Part shown: in pieces, positions 55,123 through 64,000 of the stretch
Numbering within the stretch: position 1 is the first letter of the stretch
How the letters are laid out: every line of letters begins with the position of its first letter
Source: an uncultured Flavobacteriaceae bacterium
GTDB taxonomy: Bacteria > Bacteroidota > Bacteroidia > Flavobacteriales > Flavobacteriaceae
Length of the DNA: 64,000 nt
Assembly (NCBI GenBank): GCA_938011315.1
Contig: CALLUG010000018.1
Coordinates: 24,226 to 88,225 of the forward strand
Reading direction: 5' to 3'
Program-made: the position numbers and the translations under genes
Notes under the pieces: generated by a model
The model's database searches: none
Seen by the model: only the letters and a program-made list of their open reading frames with translations
Told to the model about the DNA's origin: nothing

Positions 55123-56076
55123 TTAGTCTTTGTACTCTCCCATTTGAGAATATTTATCCATACGTTTGTTTACCAAGTCTGTTGGTGATAAGTTTTTAAG
55201 ATCATGATACGATTTTACAATTGCTTCTTTTACAGAACTAAATGTAGTTTCTCTATCGCTATGTGCGCCACCAAGAGGTTCTTTAATAATTTGATCTACT
55301 AGTTTCATACCTTTCATGTCTTTGGCTGTTAACTTTAAAGACTCGGCTGCTTGCTCTTTATACTCCCAACTTCGCCATAATATAGATGAGCAAGATTCTG
55401 GCGATATTACAGAGTACCATGTGTTTTCTAACATTAATACACGATCACCAACACCTATACCCAAGGCACCTCCTGAGGCACCTTCGCCTATTATAATTGT
55501 AATAATTGGAACTTTGAGACGTGTCATTTCTAAAATATTTCTGGCAATGGCTTCTCCTTGCCCACGTTCTTCTGCTTCTAAGCCAGGGTATGCTCCTGGA
55601 GTATCTATTAATGTAATGACTGGAATTCCAAATTTTTCGGCAGATTTCATTAAGCGTAAAGCTTTTCTATACCCTTCGGGATTTGCCATTCCAAAATTAC
55701 GATATTGTCGTGTTTTGGTATTATAGCCTTTTTGTTGACCTATAACCATATAGCTTTGGTCTCCAATTTTACCCAATCCTCCTACCATAGCTTTATCATC
55801 CTTAAAGTTTCGATCGCCATGTAACTCCAAAAACGATTCGCCAAACAAGGCGTTAATATAATCTAGAGTATATGGACGATTAGGATGACGAGACATTTGT
55901 ACTCGCTGCCAAGGACTTAGGTTTTTGTATATTTCTTTCTTGGTATTGGTTAGCTTGTCTTTAATTTTTGTACATGTTTCAGAAACATCGACATCACTTT
56001 CTTGCCCTATTACTTGACATTTATTTAACTGTTCTTCCAAGTCTTTAATAGGAAGTTCAAATTCTAAATATTCCAT
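55123..56076 (-). CDS. accA: Acetyl-CoA carboxylase carboxyltransferase subunit alpha
   Basis: The 317-residue protein has the AccA layout: an N-terminal coiled region ([17 protein letters not shown]), [17 protein letters not shown], and the CoA/biotin site with [34 protein letters not shown] and [18 protein letters not shown]. It transfers CO2 from carboxybiotin to acetyl-CoA with AccD to start fatty acid synthesis. It has a -7 element 32 nt upstream and its own terminator. The length is standard. Confidence 0.97.
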   Translation of the reverse strand: MEYLEFELPIKDLEEQLNKCQVIGQESDVDVSETCTKIKDKLTNTKKEIYKNLSPWQRVQMSRHPNRPYTLDYINALFGESFLELHGDRNFKDDKAMVGGLGKIGDQSYMVIGQQKGYNTKTRQYRNFGMANPEGYRKALRLMKSAEKFGIPVITLIDTPGAYPGLEAEERGQGEAIARNILEMTRLKVPIITIIIGEGASGGALGIGVGDRVLMLENTWYSVISPESCSSILWRSWEYKEQAAESLKLTAKDMKGMKLVDQIIKEPLGGAHSDRETTFSSVKEAIVKSYHDLKNLSPTDLVNKRMDKYSQMGEYKD

Positions 56077-56107
56077 AAAAAATGTAAGTTTAGTTTTATT
56101 TAGTTTG

Positions 56108-56115
56108 CAAATATA
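56108..56115 (-). promoter_or_regulatory. -7 promoter element (TATATTTG) for accA
   Basis: Exact TAnnTTTG match on the minus strand, 32 nt before the accA start and between it and the upstream permease gene. Confidence 0.5.
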
Positions 56116-56136
56116 AAAACTTTTAATTGTGATAAC

Positions 56137-57030
56137 TTATTGAGATGCTTTTCTTTTATCTGAAAGTTTAAAAATTCCATTTAAAATAATAGTGCTAATA
56201 ATTAAAACAACACCAATGTAAAACTTAGGAGACATCTTTTCGTATTGATAAAAAAATAGAAGTGCCATAATAATACCATAAATTGGCTCTAAGTTGTAGG
56301 TTAGTACTACAGTATATGGGCTTATTTTTTTCATAACATGCACTGCAGCAATAAAGGCATAGGCAGTACAGATTGTACCGAGTAAACTTACATATATCCA
56401 ATCTGGCAATGATAAATTAAAATAGGTCTTAGTTAATGTATTATCAAAAATTAACATAAAAACAGAAATAAAGAAGACCCCACTTAAAAATTCGTAAAAC
56501 GAAATGACTGAAGCTTTATGTTGTTTCACAAATTTGCCATTAAGTACAGAAAATAAAGATGAAAAAAATGCTGACGATAACCCTAAAGTGATCCCATTAA
56601 TATAATTGATTTCTGCTTGTACAATTAGCGATATACCTATAATAACAATGGCTCCAAAAAGGAGTTCATACCAAATGATACGGCGTTTGTAAAAAATAGG
56701 TTCTATTAATGCCGCAAAAAAAGCTCCAGACGATAGCATTGCTAATGTTATTGAGATATTAGAAACATTAATTGCTTCAAAAAAAGTAATCCAGTGCAAC
56801 GCAATTACAATTCCTGCTACTGAAAACTTTATAAGGTCTTTTTTACGGATAGTTAAACTTGTGTTTTTTAGTTTTAAATATGCATAGATTAATATTAGCG
56901 CAATGACCATACGGTACCAAACTAAATGAATTGCACTAATACTAGTAAGCTTTCCTAATACAGCCGTAAATCCAGCGATAAAAACAAGGAGATGGAGGTG
57001 TAAATAATTTTTGAAATTAGCGCTTGGCAT
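56137..57030 (-). CDS. DMT (EamA) superfamily permease
   Basis: The 297-residue protein has ten predicted membrane spans in two EamA repeats. The first contains AVLGKLTSISAIHLVWYRMV and the second contains SLLGTICTAYAFIAAVHVMK followed by TVVLTYNLEPIYGI. It exports or imports a small metabolite; the substrate cannot be read from sequence. The start overlaps the LptF/LptG gene's end by 14 bases, so it is the third gene of a tgt-permease-EamA unit. Confidence 0.92.
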   Translation of the reverse strand: MPSANFKNYLHLHLLVFIAGFTAVLGKLTSISAIHLVWYRMVIALILIYAYLKLKNTSLTIRKKDLIKFSVAGIVIALHWITFFEAINVSNISITLAMLSSGAFFAALIEPIFYKRRIIWYELLFGAIVIIGISLIVQAEINYINGITLGLSSAFFSSLFSVLNGKFVKQHKASVISFYEFLSGVFFISVFMLIFDNTLTKTYFNLSLPDWIYVSLLGTICTAYAFIAAVHVMKKISPYTVVLTYNLEPIYGIIMALLFFYQYEKMSPKFYIGVVLIISTIILNGIFKLSDKRKASQ

Positions 57031-58093
57031 TATAAAGTAAATAAACAGCTAAAATACCGAAAATAAAATTGGGAAACCATACGGCTATAATTGGCGAAAA
57101 GTTTGACTGCTCTGCCATAACACCAAAAATTTTATCGAAAAACACAAAAACTAAGGCGATAATAATGCCAAAGGCTAAGTTTACTCCCATACCGCCTCGC
57201 CTTTTTATAGAGGATACGGCAACGGCTATTATTGTTAAAATAAAAACAGAAGCAGGTAAGCTCCATTTTTTGTACAAAACAACTCTGTAACGTCCTACGT
57301 TAGAGGCGCCTCTAAACTCTTCTTTTTTTATAAAATCGATAAGTTCCTTATAGCCCTTAGTTTCTGCGGCGTATTTTACTGGAGTTAGGTCTTCTAAATC
57401 GAATGAAAAAATAGTGTCTTTTCGCCGCTCAGAAATAATACTATCGTTGTCTTTGCCTATAATACGCATTGTGTAGTTGGACATCCTGTAAATACTGTCC
57501 TTTTCTAAATAACGAATTGCTCTTGCTGTAATTTTATAGGTTAAAATATTGTTTTCAAAATGTTCTAATACAAAATTATTACCTGTCTTGGATTTCGAAA
57601 TAAAATTGCTAACATATATAATATCGTTATCATTTATTTGCCTAAAAATGTTATTACTTTGACGGTCTTTTCTATATTTACTTAAATGCTCGTATTTAAA
57701 CTCATTAAATCCTTTACTAGCGTTTGGAACTAAAAAAATACCTAGTACAACAGCAAATGTAGCTACAATAGTTCCGCCTATAAAATAAGGTCTTAAAAAC
57801 CTACTAAAAGAAACTCCAGAGCTTAAAAAAGCAATAACCTCTGTATTATTAGCAAGCTTAGAGGTAAACCAAATAACCGAAATAAATATAAATAATGGAA
57901 ATAGTAGATTGGCAAAATAAATAGTGAAATTTAGGTAATACCCAACAACAGCTGAAAAAGGTACGCTGTTTTCCAAAATTTCGTCAATCCTGTCAGATAA
58001 ATCTACGATTATTCCAATAGGGATAAATAAGAGTAACATTAAAAAAAATGAAACCAAATAACGTTTTAGGATGTACCAATCTAAAATTTTCAT
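57017..58093 (-). CDS. LptF/LptG family permease
   Basis: The 358-residue protein starts MKILDWYILKRYLVSFFLML, with three N-terminal spans, a periplasmic beta-jellyroll (about 125-265) and three C-terminal spans. This is the LptF/LptG layout. It carries lipopolysaccharide out of the inner membrane with LptB and its partner permease. The sequence alone does not separate F from G; the partner is not in this window. It lies 3 bases after the tgt stop and overlaps the EamA gene. Confidence 0.93.
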   Translation of the reverse strand: MKILDWYILKRYLVSFFLMLLLFIPIGIIVDLSDRIDEILENSVPFSAVVGYYLNFTIYFANLLFPLFIFISVIWFTSKLANNTEVIAFLSSGVSFSRFLRPYFIGGTIVATFAVVLGIFLVPNASKGFNEFKYEHLSKYRKDRQSNNIFRQINDNDIIYVSNFISKSKTGNNFVLEHFENNILTYKITARAIRYLEKDSIYRMSNYTMRIIGKDNDSIISERRKDTIFSFDLEDLTPVKYAAETKGYKELIDFIKKEEFRGASNVGRYRVVLYKKWSLPASVFILTIIAVAVSSIKRRGGMGVNLAFGIIIALVFVFFDKIFGVMAEQSNFSPIIAVWFPNFIFGILAVYLLYNAKR

Positions 58094-58096
58094 ATA

Positions 58097-59227
58097 CTAT
58101 AAACGATTATCCATTTGTTTTACCATATTATCTTTCCAAGATTTAAAATCGCCTTGCAAAATATGTTTTCTAGCTTCACGTGTTAGCCATAAATAAAAGC
58201 CCAAATTGTGTATTGTTGCAATTTGTTTTCCTAGATATTCGTTAGCCATAAATAAATGTTTTAAGTAAGCTTTAGAGTATTCTGTATCGACATACGTTAT
58301 TCCCATTTCATCGATAGGTGAGAAATCATTTTCCCATTTTTTATTTTTTATATTTATAGAACCATGTGCTGTAAATAGCATCCCATTTCTAGCATTTCGT
58401 GTTGGCATTACACAGTCAAACATATCAATGCCTAAGGCAATGTTTTCCAAAATATTTATTGGCGTACCAACTCCCATAAGGTATCTAGGTTTGTCTTCTG
58501 GCAGTACGCTAGTTACAACCTCTGTCATTGCATACATTTCTTCTGCTGGTTCGCCTACAGATAAGCCTCCTATGGCATTGCCTACGGCACCAGAGTTGGC
58601 AATATATTCTGCCGATTGTTTACGTAAATCTTTATAAGTACTTCCTTGTACAATAGGAAAAAAAGCTTGGTTGTGTGCGTATTTTAAAGGTGTTTTTTTT
58701 AAGTGGTTTATACACCTATCTAGCCAACGATGTGTCATATGCATAGATCTTTTTGCATAATTATAATCGCAAGGGTAGGGGGTACACTCGTCAAAAGCCA
58801 TAATAATATCTGCTCCTATACTACGCTGTATTTCCATAACATTTTCTGGAGTAAACATATGGTAACTCCCATCGATATGACTTTTAAACTTAACCCCTTC
58901 TTCTTTTATTTTTCGGTTATCGGACAGAGAATATACTTGGTACCCACCAGAGTCGGTTAAAATATTGCGATCCCAATTCATAAAGTTGTGTAAACCACCA
59001 GCAGCCTCCAAGATTTGGGTTTTAGGGCGCAAAAATAAGTGATACGTATTTGCTAAAATAATATCTGGATTAATATCATTTTTCAGCTCGCGTTGGTGCA
59101 CCCCTTTGACGGTTGCTGCCGTACCAACGGGCATAAAAATAGGAGTTTCTACAGCCCCGTGATCTGTTGTAAAAACTCCTGCTCTAGCTTTACTTTGAGT
59201 GTCTTTTCCTTTAAGTTGAAATAGCAT
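58097..59227 (-). CDS. tgt: Queuine tRNA-ribosyltransferase, lacking the zinc cysteines
   Basis: The 376-residue TIM-barrel enzyme keeps the catalytic Asp92 (LTDSGGYQVYSL), the nucleophile Asp271 in MFDCVMPTRNARNG and the substrate loop VGNAIGGLSVGEP. It swaps guanine 34 for preQ1 in GUN-anticodon tRNAs. In most bacteria the C-terminal part carries CxCxxC plus His as a zinc site. Here the aligned segment reads IDEMGITYVDTEYSKAYLKH with no cysteine, while His340 in ATIHNL is kept. I believe related flavobacterial Tgts share this, so it seems a lineage trait rather than damage. It heads the tgt-LptF/G-EamA operon. Confidence 0.95.
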   Translation of the reverse strand: MLFQLKGKDTQSKARAGVFTTDHGAVETPIFMPVGTAATVKGVHQRELKNDINPDIILANTYHLFLRPKTQILEAAGGLHNFMNWDRNILTDSGGYQVYSLSDNRKIKEEGVKFKSHIDGSYHMFTPENVMEIQRSIGADIIMAFDECTPYPCDYNYAKRSMHMTHRWLDRCINHLKKTPLKYAHNQAFFPIVQGSTYKDLRKQSAEYIANSGAVGNAIGGLSVGEPAEEMYAMTEVVTSVLPEDKPRYLMGVGTPINILENIALGIDMFDCVMPTRNARNGMLFTAHGSINIKNKKWENDFSPIDEMGITYVDTEYSKAYLKHLFMANEYLGKQIATIHNLGFYLWLTREARKHILQGDFKSWKDNMVKQMDNRL

Positions 59228-59248
59228 AATCTAACAATAGTAACAGAG

Positions 59249-59256
59249 CAAAGATA
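59249..59256 (-). promoter_or_regulatory. -7 promoter element (TATCTTTG) for the tgt operon
   Basis: Exact TAnnTTTG match on the minus strand, 22 nt before the tgt start. Confidence 0.55.
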
Positions 59257-59364
59257 TATAACAAAAAATCAATCCCTTAATAATAATTATAAATTGTTAG
59301 CAAATCTAAAGCCTTAGTTAATAACTGCCATAACCCTAACATTGCTTAAGCGGTATTAAACCTT

Positions 59365-59372
59365 TACTTTTG
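59365..59372 (+). promoter_or_regulatory. -7 promoter element (TACTTTTG) for the transketolase genes
   Basis: Exact TAnnTTTG match 28 nt before the ATG, with ATTG at 59341-59344 as a possible -33 box 20 bases upstream. Confidence 0.6.
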
Positions 59373-59400
59373 TACCTAATTTTTTATAACCTTACCCACT

Positions 59401-60246
59401 ATGCCAAGTACTCAACAATTAAAAGACCTTACAACTCAAGTGCGTAGAGACATTCTGCGTATGGTACATAAAGTAAACTCAGGACATCCTGGAGGGTCTT
59501 TAGGCTGTGCCGAATTTCTTGTTATTTTGTTTAATCACATTATGCACAGAAAAGAAAACTTTAGTATGGATGGTAAGGACGAAGATCTTTTTTTCTTGTC
59601 TAATGGGCATATTTCTCCAGTATTTTATAGCGTACTAGCAAGAGCAGGTTATTTTCCTATAAAAGAATTAAATACGTTTAGGCTAATTAATTCTCGCTTG
59701 CAAGGACACCCAACCACTCACGAAGGATTACCGGGTATCCGCATTGCTTCGGGCTCTCTAGGGCAAGGCTTGTCTGTAGCCATAGGTGCTGCGGAAACTA
59801 AAAAATTAAATAAAGATCCACATACGGTATATGCTTTATTGGGTGACGGTGAGCTACAAGAAGGACAAAATTGGGAAGCCATAATGTATGCTGCTGCCAA
59901 AAAAGTAGATAATTTAATTGTTACAATAGACTTAAATGGAAAGCAAATTGATGGCGCTACTGATGATGTTTTACCTATGGGAAGTGTTAAGGATAAATTT
60001 GAAGCTTTTGGCTGGGATGTTATTGAAGTAAAAGCAGGTAACGATATTGAAGCTATACTAGACGGTATAAAACAAGCGAAAGTCAAAAGTGCCAAGGCTA
60101 AACCAGTTTGCATACTACTAGAAACAATAATGGGAAATGGTGTAGATTTTATGATGCATACCCACGCATGGCACGGTAAAGCTCCTAATGATGAGCAACT
60201 AGCCATTGCGTTAAAACAAAACCCTGAAACTTTAGGAGATTACTAA
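59401..60246 (+). CDS. Transketolase, N-terminal subunit
   Basis: The 281-residue protein is the thiamine-diphosphate-binding half of a split transketolase. It has SGHPGGSLGCAEFLVILF near the N-terminus and the cofactor motif GDGELQEGQNWEAIMYAAAKKVDN through IDLNGKQ. The partner half follows 46 bases later. The pair moves two-carbon units in the pentose phosphate pathway. Split forms are common in Bacteroidota and archaea. The length is right for the N-terminal half. Confidence 0.95.
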   Translation: MPSTQQLKDLTTQVRRDILRMVHKVNSGHPGGSLGCAEFLVILFNHIMHRKENFSMDGKDEDLFFLSNGHISPVFYSVLARAGYFPIKELNTFRLINSRLQGHPTTHEGLPGIRIASGSLGQGLSVAIGAAETKKLNKDPHTVYALLGDGELQEGQNWEAIMYAAAKKVDNLIVTIDLNGKQIDGATDDVLPMGSVKDKFEAFGWDVIEVKAGNDIEAILDGIKQAKVKSAKAKPVCILLETIMGNGVDFMMHTHAWHGKAPNDEQLAIALKQNPETLGDY

Positions 60247-60292
60247 TACTTACGTTTAACTAAAAAAACTACCCTAATCGTGGGTATTACTT

Positions 60293-61246
60293 ATGAAAAC
60301 TTATACAAATACAGGAAATAAAGATACACGATCTGGTTTTGGAGCTGGATTAACAGCCTTAGGTAAAACCAATGAAAACGTTGTTGCGCTTTGTGCAGAC
60401 TTAATAGGATCCTTAAAAATGGATGACTTTAAGGCAAACCATCCAGAACGTTTTTTTCAGATTGGAATTGCAGAGGCCAATATGATTGGTATTGCAGCAG
60501 GAATGACTATTGGGGGAAAAATACCTTTTACAGGGACTTTTGCTAACTTTTCTACAGGAAGAGTTTATGACCAAATACGACAAAGTGTAGCTTATTCTGG
60601 CAAAAATGTAAAAATATGCGCTTCACATGCAGGGTTAACTTTAGGAGAAGATGGTGCAACACACCAAATTCTTGAAGATATTGGCTTAATGAAGATGCTT
60701 CCGGGTATGACTGTAATTAATACCTGCGACTACAATCAAACTAAAGCCGCAACTCTAGCTATAGCAAACTATAATGGTCCTGTGTATTTGCGTTTTGGCA
60801 GACCAAAAGTTGCTAACTTTACCCCAGATAACGATGTTTTTGAAATCGGAAAAGCCATTAGGTTAACAGAAGGGAAAGATGTTACTATTGTTGCAACAGG
60901 GCATTTGGTATGGGAAGCCTTAGAGGCTACCAAAGTGTTATACGAAAACGGAATCTCTGCTGAAGTTGTAAATATACATACCATAAAGCCCTTAGATGAA
61001 GATGCTATAATACAATCTGTTACTAAAACAGGATGTGTTGTTACTGCCGAAGAGCATAATATTTTAGGTGGTTTAGGCGAAAGTGTGGCTAGAGTGTTGG
61101 CGACCAAAAAGCCTACACCTCAAGAGTTTATTGCAACTAATGATACCTTTGGGGAGTCTGGTACTCCAGCACAACTTATGGAAAAATATGAACTTAATAG
61201 TGCGGCAATTATTAAAAAAGTAAACGCAGTAATGCAACGCAAGTAA
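60293..61246 (+). CDS. Transketolase, C-terminal subunit
   Basis: The 317-residue protein is the pyrimidine-binding half of split transketolase. It has FFQIGIAEANMIGIAAGMTIGG with the catalytic glutamate, GLTLGEDGATHQILEDIGLM, and a C-terminal transketolase_C domain (DVTIVATGHLVWEAL, VVTAEEHNILGGLG). It works as a heterotetramer with the preceding subunit in the cytosol. Start and length are normal. The genes have one promoter upstream and no terminator was seen after them. Confidence 0.95.
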   Translation: MKTYTNTGNKDTRSGFGAGLTALGKTNENVVALCADLIGSLKMDDFKANHPERFFQIGIAEANMIGIAAGMTIGGKIPFTGTFANFSTGRVYDQIRQSVAYSGKNVKICASHAGLTLGEDGATHQILEDIGLMKMLPGMTVINTCDYNQTKAATLAIANYNGPVYLRFGRPKVANFTPDNDVFEIGKAIRLTEGKDVTIVATGHLVWEALEATKVLYENGISAEVVNIHTIKPLDEDAIIQSVTKTGCVVTAEEHNILGGLGESVARVLATKKPTPQEFIATNDTFGESGTPAQLMEKYELNSAAIIKKVNAVMQRK

Positions 61247-61293
61247 CTATTTTTGGGTAGTTTGTTTAGTTATAATAATACCTAGCTAACAAA

Positions 61294-62601
61294 TCAATGT
61301 TTTAGAGCCTCTCGCATTGCTTTGGCTTTAAGTAAACATTCGTCATACTCTTTTTCAGGATCGCTTTTTGCTGTAATGGCACTTCCTACAGAAAATGAAG
61401 CATATTTCTTGGTTTGGTTGTACAAGATACTTCTAATAACAACATTAAAGTCAAAATCATCGTTTGGTGTAAAGTAGCCTACAGCCCCAGAGTACAGCCC
61501 TCGTTTTGTTTTTTCTAAGCGTTCTATAATTTTCATAGCAGCTATTTTAGGAGCACCTGTCATACTCCCCATTGGAAACGTGGTTTTTAAAACATCTATA
61601 GGCTGTGTTGTTTCACTAACCTTAGCACTAATTGTAGAAATCATTTGGTGCACCTGTTCAAAACTGTATATTTTGCAGAGTTCGGTTACTTTTACACTAC
61701 CTTTTGTCGCTGTTTTAGATAAGTCGTTACGCACCAAATCTACAATCATGATATTTTCGCTACGTTCCTTAGCGTCATTTATTAAGTTTGTTTTTAGTAG
61801 CATATCCTTATCTTTATTTTTGCAACGTTTTGCAGTTCCTTTTATAGGTTGCGATATTAAGTTACAACCATCTTTTTTTAAATAACGCTCTGGAGATGCA
61901 CACAGTAGATACTTATCATCTAGTTTTAAGTAGGTTGCAAAAGGAGTTTTGGACGCCTTGTTTAATTTAGTATAGACTTCCAAAGGATCGATAGTTATAT
62001 TTTCGCAATAAAATTCTTGACAAAAATTGGCCTCATAAATATCGCCACGTTGTATGTAATTTAGAATTAAATTAACCTGTTTTAGATAGTCATCTTTGGT
62101 TACTCGTGGTATAATATTTGGCGTCTTAGTTGTTTTTATATTGTCAATATAATGGAAGTGTGTGCTAGCTGTAGTTGTTATTGCTTTAATATCTAAATCG
62201 ATTTCATTTTCAAAAGCTTTTAAGTACGAAATTTTAATTTCATTTTTTTTTAAAAAAAACAATTTTTTAGGTTGAAAAAAATACAATTCAGGAAATTCTA
62301 AACCATCAAAATTGTTAGACACTAAAGCTTCAATATCATTTTTTAAATCGTAAGTTAAATAACCAAAAACCCAGTCTTTTATGCCCGATTGGTAGTTTTT
62401 TAGCTTACTGAAAGCGCTACTACTACTCGATTTTATAAAAGAAGCTGCCCCTATAGCCCATATGCAATCGTAATTTGAATATTCTTTACGATGTTGGTTA
62501 GAGTCTAAACATACGACTGTTTTATACTGCCTACTCCATTGCAAGATGTTTTGTTTAACCTCTTCGGGATTTTTAACCAATATAGTTTTTGTAATTCGCA
62601 A
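61294..62601 (-). CDS. pabB: Aminodeoxychorismate synthase component I
   Basis: The start is taken as TTG 62601 (MRITKTILVKNPEEVKQNIL), as this is where family members begin; the frame runs open to an ATG at 62658 that adds a hydrophobic leader unlikely for this enzyme. From the TTG it is 435 residues. The chorismate-binding domain has RGDIYEANFCQEFY, SPERYLKKDG, PIKGTAKR, DLVRNDLSKTA and FPMGSMTGAPKIAAM, with GAxxFD-like FNVVIRS. It makes aminodeoxychorismate for folate together with an amidotransferase subunit. Anthranilate synthase is the alternative, but the RGDIYEANFC pattern favours PabB. Confidence 0.9.
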   Translation of the reverse strand: MRITKTILVKNPEEVKQNILQWSRQYKTVVCLDSNQHRKEYSNYDCIWAIGAASFIKSSSSSAFSKLKNYQSGIKDWVFGYLTYDLKNDIEALVSNNFDGLEFPELYFFQPKKLFFLKKNEIKISYLKAFENEIDLDIKAITTTASTHFHYIDNIKTTKTPNIIPRVTKDDYLKQVNLILNYIQRGDIYEANFCQEFYCENITIDPLEVYTKLNKASKTPFATYLKLDDKYLLCASPERYLKKDGCNLISQPIKGTAKRCKNKDKDMLLKTNLINDAKERSENIMIVDLVRNDLSKTATKGSVKVTELCKIYSFEQVHQMISTISAKVSETTQPIDVLKTTFPMGSMTGAPKIAAMKIIERLEKTKRGLYSGAVGYFTPNDDFDFNVVIRSILYNQTKKYASFSVGSAITAKSDPEKEYDECLLKAKAMREALKH

Positions 62602-62676
62602 TACGCTATAAATTATACATAAGGCTGTAAAGTTAATGAGATACAAATAATAAACCATTACTTTACTAGAATAGAT

Positions 62677-62684
62677 TACCTTTG
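62677..62684 (+). promoter_or_regulatory. -7 promoter element (TACCTTTG) for the DEAD-box helicase
   Basis: Exact TAnnTTTG match, 17 nt before the GTG at 62702. Confidence 0.45.
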
Positions 62685-62701
62685 TTACTTAAATTTTTGA
62701 T

Positions 62702-64000
62702 GTGACTTTTTTAGATTTAAAATTAACCACACCTTTACTTAATGCAATAAACGACTTAGGTTTTGTTACCCCTACACCTATTCAAGAGCAAGCCTTTACC
62801 ACCATTAGTTCTGGCAAAGATATGGTAGGTATTGCACAAACAGGTACTGGAAAAACATTTGCGTATAGTTTACCTATTTTAAGACACTTACCATTTTCTA
62901 AACAAGATATTCCAAGAGTTTTAATACTTGTACCTACTCGAGAACTTGTTGTACAAGTTGTATCAGAAATCGAAAAATTAGCAACATATACCAACATACG
63001 TACTTTAGGTGTTTTTGGAGGCACTAATATAAATACCCAAAAACAGGCTGTCGCAAATGGTTTAGATATTTTGGTCGCCACCCCTGGGCGTTTATACGAC
63101 TTGGCAGTAAGTCGAGTATTACAGCTAAAAAGTATCCAAAAGTTGGTTATTGATGAGGTAGATGTTATGCTAGATCTTGGATTTAAGTCTCAACTTGTCA
63201 ATATTTTTGACATTTTGCCAATACGTCGTCAAAATATTATGTTTTCTGCAACGATGACAAAAACTGTAGATGCCCTTATTAATGATTTTTTTGTTAATCC
63301 TAAACGAATTTCTGTTGCTGTTTCTGGAACTCCTCTAGACACCATTTTTCAGCAACGTTACGAAGTCCCTAATTTTTATACTAAAGTCAATTTATTGAGC
63401 TATTTACTTAAAGATAAAAAGCAATATACCAAAGTTTTAATTTTTGTAGCTTATAAGCGTATGGCAGATCGTTTATTTAACGAATTAGAAAATTTGTTTT
63501 ACGACGAAAGCTGCGTTATTCATTCTAATAAAACACAAAATTACAGACTAAGAAGTATTAAGCAATTTGAAGAGGGGTATAACAGAATTTTAATTGCCAC
63601 CGATGTTATGGCTAGAGGTTTGGATATTGATAATATTTCTCATGTTATTAATTTTGACACTCCAGACTATCCAGAAAACTATATACACAGAATAGGTAGA
63701 ACTGGTCGCGCCAAAAAAAAAGGCGAAACACTTTTGTTTTCTACTTCAAAAGAACAAGATAGTATTATTGCCATTGAAACGCTAATGCAAATAAAAATTC
63801 CTGTACTGCCACTTCCTAGTGAGGTAGAGATTTCTACTGAGTTAATAGAGGAGGAACGCCCACAGCTTAAAGAACCTAATAATCCTAAAAAACAACGACT
63901 AGATGAGGAGGCTCCAGGACCAGCTTTTCATGATAAATCTTTAAAAAATAGTAAAGAAAACTTAGGGGGATCATACAAATTTAAAATAGCACGGAAATAT
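62702..64000 (+). CDS. DEAD-box RNA helicase, 3'-truncated by the window edge
   Basis: The frame is open from GTG 62702 to the window end (433 codons, no stop). The preceding ATG at 62700 is out of frame. Motifs in order are the Q-motif (GFVTPTPIQEQAF), motif I AQTGTGKT, motif Ia PTRELV, motif Ib TPGR, motif II DEVD (not DEAD), motif III SAT, motif V ATDVMARGLDID and motif VI HRIGRTGR. The end reads LGGSYKFKIARKY, like RhlE-type tails. It unwinds short RNA duplexes, probably in ribosome assembly or RNA decay. Only the extreme C-terminus is missing. Confidence 0.95.
   Translation, partial: MTFLDLKLTTPLLNAINDLGFVTPTPIQEQAFTTISSGKDMVGIAQTGTGKTFAYSLPILRHLPFSKQDIPRVLILVPTRELVVQVVSEIEKLATYTNIRTLGVFGGTNINTQKQAVANGLDILVATPGRLYDLAVSRVLQLKSIQKLVIDEVDVMLDLGFKSQLVNIFDILPIRRQNIMFSATMTKTVDALINDFFVNPKRISVAVSGTPLDTIFQQRYEVPNFYTKVNLLSYLLKDKKQYTKVLIFVAYKRMADRLFNELENLFYDESCVIHSNKTQNYRLRSIKQFEEGYNRILIATDVMARGLDIDNISHVINFDTPDYPENYIHRIGRTGRAKKKGETLLFSTSKEQDSIIAIETLMQIKIPVLPLPSEVEISTELIEEERPQLKEPNNPKKQRLDEEAPGPAFHDKSLKNSKENLGGSYKFKIARKY

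Overview
The window looks like a stretch of chromosome from a marine-type member of the family Flavobacteriaceae (phylum Bacteroidota). The DNA is strongly AT-rich. At least a dozen starts are preceded by the Bacteroidota -7 promoter element TAnnTTTG, usually 18-33 nt upstream. Family-typical genes include bshB1 (bacillithiol), a split transketolase, a fused alpha/beta hydrolase-OsmC protein, a LETM1-related protein and DUF4221 and 6-bladed propeller lipoproteins. No phage, insertion sequence, transposase or CRISPR array was seen.

Left part (1-13.7 kb): the 3' end of an unrecognised gene, a small lipoprotein gene, a PadR-PspC pair, a TIGR02757/thioredoxin pair, and a BtuB-like TonB-dependent receptor under a clear cobalamin riboswitch. 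Next come a divergent TruA paralogue, DUF2461, a conserved unknown, PAP2 phosphatase with pheT, tag, and a thioredoxin-like gene. The 600-base gap at 13.7-14.3 kb holds paired hairpins that may be a small RNA, plus two copies of a dispersed intergenic repeat.

Middle (14.3-27.3 kb): ruvC, hemW (no canonical start codon), a cyclase-family gene and MmcQ; then a UspA/SulP pair; then a metallo-hydrolase, subtilase and M1 peptidase run; then canonical truA and an ABC exporter.

Accessory spot (27.3-32 kb): this is the most unusual part. A short secreted cysteine-containing peptide gene is followed by a conserved hairpin and a 6-bladed beta-propeller lipoprotein. A convergent DUF4221 lipoprotein lies beside it. 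A frameshifted, truncated second copy of the peptide-hairpin-lipoprotein junction lies just upstream, showing local duplication and decay. A beta-lactamase-fold hydrolase closes the spot.

Right part (32-64 kb): tRNA-His with a strong terminator, bshB1 with a trans-sulfuration enzyme (cysteine and bacillithiol), an RNA pseudouridine synthase, DUF1456, a LETM1-related protein, YceI, hydrolase-OsmC, OmpA, a glycosyltransferase, an HsdR_N-domain protein and holA. A three-gene ECF sigma / membrane protein / secreted plug-repeat operon follows, then pyrG, yidC, a MORN-type protein, mnmA, a protein often mislabelled asparagine synthetase B, an AI-2E family permease, dnaB, accA, a DMT permease, an LptF/LptG permease, tgt (lacking the usual zinc cysteines), split transketolase, pabB, and a DEAD-box helicase cut by the window end.

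Most of the window is ordinary core genome. The peptide/lipoprotein spot, the sigma/plug-repeat cassette, the hemW start, the Tgt zinc-site loss, the candidate RNA and the five-copy repeat deserve a second look.
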